A program made the position numbers and the translations under genes. The notes beneath the pieces were generated by a model. That model was not told the origin of the DNA, made no database searches, and saw only the letters and a program-made list of their open reading frames with translations. From positions 1 to 7,121 of the forward strand of contig CAYOYH010000040.1 in assembly GCA_964408165.1 (NCBI GenBank): a stretch of DNA of 7,121 nucleotides, in the 5' to 3' direction. Source of the stretch: CAYOYH01 sp964408165 (GTDB lineage Bacteria > Patescibacteriota > Saccharimonadia > Saccharimonadales > CAYOYH01). How positions within the stretch are numbered: the stretch's first letter is position 1; each line of letters opens with the position of its first letter. Shown piece by piece: positions 6,299 through 7,121 of the stretch.

Positions 6299-6631
6299 TG
6301 AATCTCCGCGAGTTTACACCTGTCTGCCGACAGGCAGGCTTGAGGTATGCTTGAGTGACTAATCAAATTTATGAAATGGTGATGAAGAAGAAAAAAAATT
6401 AGCTTGAATCTCTGTTTGGTTGTGCGCAAAACATGCGGAAACTCTTTGCCTGCCTACTTTGATAGCGCGTAGTGCCGGGAAAATAGCCGTGAAAAATCGA
6501 AAAGTTTGATATTGATTAGCTAGATAGGGCTTAAGCCTGTAATCCACTGCGTGATTAGACTTCCTCTGCATACGCCCCAAACCGCTTCGCATAGATTCAT
6601 GTATTTTCTGTTTGAAGTAGGTGGGTCTACG
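6299..6631. other. Intergenic stretch with one palindrome and no convincing gene
   Basis: The stretch lies between the tRNA 3' end and the small ORF. Apart from the palindrome at 6319-6338 it contains a minus-strand open frame whose usable part (ATG 6592 to TAG 6361-6359, 77 codons) is basic and Phe-rich, resembles no family I know and has no clear ribosome binding site. A run of eight T on the minus strand at 6398-6391 has no obvious GC-rich stem before it, so I do not call a terminator. No convincing promoter for the small ORF was found. Confidence 0.5.
6319..6338. repeat. CCTG(T/C)CTG-type short palindrome
   Basis: CCTGTCTG and CAGGCAGG flank a 4-base centre (CCGA), a near-perfect 20-bp palindrome with a single wobble position. 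It lies about 20 bp before the TTG of the small ORF. It shares the CCTG/CAGG ends of the larger element at 2779-2808 and 6755-6786 but lacks its core, so I treat it as a separate family. Short palindromes of this kind are, from memory, frequent in CPR genomes. Confidence 0.65.
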
Positions 6632-6723
6632 TGGTGGGCTCGACAGGACTCGAACCTGTGACCCCCACAACGTCAATGTGATGCTCTAGCCAACTGAGCT
6701 ACGAGCCCTCACGTAGACCCACC
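6620..6723. repeat. Perfect 14-bp inverted repeat enclosing the tRNA-Val gene
   Basis: GGTGGGTCTACGTG at 6620-6633 and its exact reverse complement at 6710-6723 bracket the intact tRNA. The outer-left arm includes the last two bases of the encoded CCA end. In the minus-strand transcript the 5' leader and 3' trailer would pair for 14 bp, directly extending the 7-bp acceptor stem across a small internal loop. Confidence 0.9.
6632..6708 (-). tRNA. tRNA-Val (anticodon GAC)
   Basis: A complete cloverleaf reads on the minus strand. The acceptor is GGGCTCG/CGAGCCC, bases 8-9 are TA, and the D stem GCTC/GAGC has loop AGTTGGCTA. The anticodon stem TCACA/TGTGG has loop TTGACGT, giving anticodon GAC (reads GUC and GUU, Val). 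The variable loop is GGGTC and the T arm is ACAGG TTCGAGT CCTGT. A73 is followed by an encoded CCA. The first anticodon-stem pair is U-G. All invariant positions I checked are present, so it should be functional. The 5' leader and 3' trailer are complementary over 14 bp. Confidence 0.96.
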
Positions 6724-6754
6724 GTTGTCCAGCCTTCAGTGTCAATGAAGCGCC

Positions 6755-6786
6755 CCCGCCTGACTGAACAAGTCAGTTCGGGCAGG
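6755..6786 (-). repeat. Dispersed palindromic element, copy 2 (inside the tRNA-Val relic)
   Basis: The minus strand reads CCTGCCCGAACTGA, a short loop, then TCAGTCAGGCGGG. It shares the end sequences, the mismatch and the bulge position of copy 1 at 2779-2808 and differs mainly in the loop and the bulged base. It sits between the second and third bases of the 3' strand of the D stem. Confidence 0.85.
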
Positions 6787-6793
6787 TCTAGCC

Positions 6794-6809
6794 TCCGCCA
6801 GCCGGCGGA
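6794..6809. repeat. TCCGCC..GGCGGA palindrome in the D-loop of the tRNA-Val relic
   Basis: TCCGCC and GGCGGA flank a 4-base centre (AGCC on the plus strand). It occupies the place of the first D-loop bases after A14 in the broken tRNA copy. Its sequence is unrelated to the element at 6755-6786. Confidence 0.75.
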
Positions 6810-6911
6810 TGAGCTAAGAGCCCTAATTTTATAACAACCGATTGGCTACAGCAGTAGTATAAAGACATTTCAGCTTTCTTTGAATAGTAATGTTGCCGAG
6901 TTGGGGGTCAG

Positions 6912-7121
6912 AATTTAGAATCTAGAATATAGGAAACAGGAGATAGGGAATAGCAAGAGGTAGATGGGCAATGGGGAATTAGGGGTATGAGGTCAGAGGT
7001 GAAAGTTCCGAGGTTTGAGGCGAGAGGTCCGAGTTATGAGGTTTGAGTTCCGAGTTCCGAGTTCCGACATCCGACTTCCCAGTTCCCAGTTCCGAGTTCC
7101 TCGTTCCGAGTACCGCGTGCC
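6912..7121. repeat. Degenerate heptanucleotide repeat tract, at least 30 units
   Basis: From 6912 to the window end the plus strand divides into 7-base units with no phase change. The first are AATTTAG, AATCTAG, AATATAG, GAAACAG, GAGATAG and GGAATAG. They drift through GAGGTCA, GAGGTGA and GAGGTTT to GAGTTCC, which is repeated three times in a row at 7045-7065, then CAGTTCC twice and GAGTTCC again. The tract continues past the window. The unit length is not a multiple of three and no long frame crosses it, so it looks non-coding. Confidence 0.85.

Larger units (their letters stand above)
6734..6823 (-). pseudogene. Broken tRNA-Val(GAC) copy split by two palindromic elements, 3' half missing
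   Basis: Read on the minus strand, the pieces of a second Val tRNA appear in order. They are acceptor 5' strand GGGCTCT (6823-6817), TA, D stem GCTC, A14, a 16-bp palindrome (6809-6794), then GGCTA GA, a 33-bp insert containing a second palindrome (6786-6754), then GCG and an intact anticodon arm CTTCA TTGACAC TGAAG (6750-6734) with anticodon GAC. Removing both inserts leaves a normal 5' half, missing only about three D-loop bases. After the anticodon arm no variable loop, T arm or 3' acceptor strand is seen, and the sequence runs into the leader of the intact tRNA. The first 15 bases of this copy and of the intact gene differ at one position. It cannot fold as a tRNA, so I call it a relic. 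Confidence 0.8.

Noticed and set aside
6391..6398. Run of eight T on the minus strand as a possible terminator of the tRNA transcript
   Set aside because: No stable GC-rich stem precedes it and it lies over 230 nt from the tRNA.
6359..6676. 105-codon minus-strand open frame starting inside the tRNA region
   Set aside because: Its N-terminus (GSQVRVLSSPP) is the characteristic nonsense translation of a tRNA 3' half. The rest has no recognisable motif and no ribosome site; the internal ATG at 6592 gives only a weak 77-codon candidate.
6632..6824. Intron-containing tRNA spanning the relic 5' half and the intact gene's 3' half
   Set aside because: The intact gene has its own complete 5' half, the relic acceptor would mispair with it at the last position, and no intron fold or splice features are visible.

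Overview
All recognisable genes lie on the minus strand. The gene set suggests a member of the Candidate Phyla Radiation (Patescibacteria), possibly a Saccharibacteria-like lineage. It combines a threonyl-tRNA synthetase without a TGS domain, MurT/GatD peptidoglycan amidation, overlapping or nearly leaderless genes and several short GC-rich palindromes. The lineage is an inference from gene style, not from a marker phylogeny. TGA ends thrS, and TAG ends murT, miaA and the SDR gene, so the genetic code looks standard.

Positions 1-4678 (transcription right to left) hold a housekeeping block: thrS, an alkyltransferase-like (ATL) DNA-repair protein, miaA, murT and the start of gatD, which is cut by the window edge. 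The ATL gene and miaA overlap by 8 nt, and murT and gatD by 7 nt. murT appears to have its own promoter placed so that the mRNA would be almost leaderless. thrS has a candidate promoter and a leader of about 150 nt. Functionally the block joins translation (Thr charging, tRNA A37 prenylation), alkyl-damage recognition and D-Glu amidation of lipid II.

Positions 4921-6298 hold an AT-richer module (SDR gene about 38% G+C against about 47% in thrS). It reads as a very small unrecognised ORF, a flavin-binding PNPOx-like gene interrupted by one in-frame amber codon, and an SDR oxidoreductase, with spacers of 4 and 3 nt.

Positions 6299-7121 carry no convincing protein gene. They hold an intact tRNA-Val(GAC) inside a perfect 14-bp inverted repeat. 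Immediately upstream of it (in minus-strand sense) is a broken second tRNA-Val(GAC) whose D arm is split by two different palindromic elements and whose 3' half is gone. At the right end is a degenerate heptanucleotide repeat that keeps a strict 7-bp phase for at least 210 bp. The larger palindrome in the tRNA relic has a second copy between thrS and the ATL domain, so it is a dispersed repeat family.
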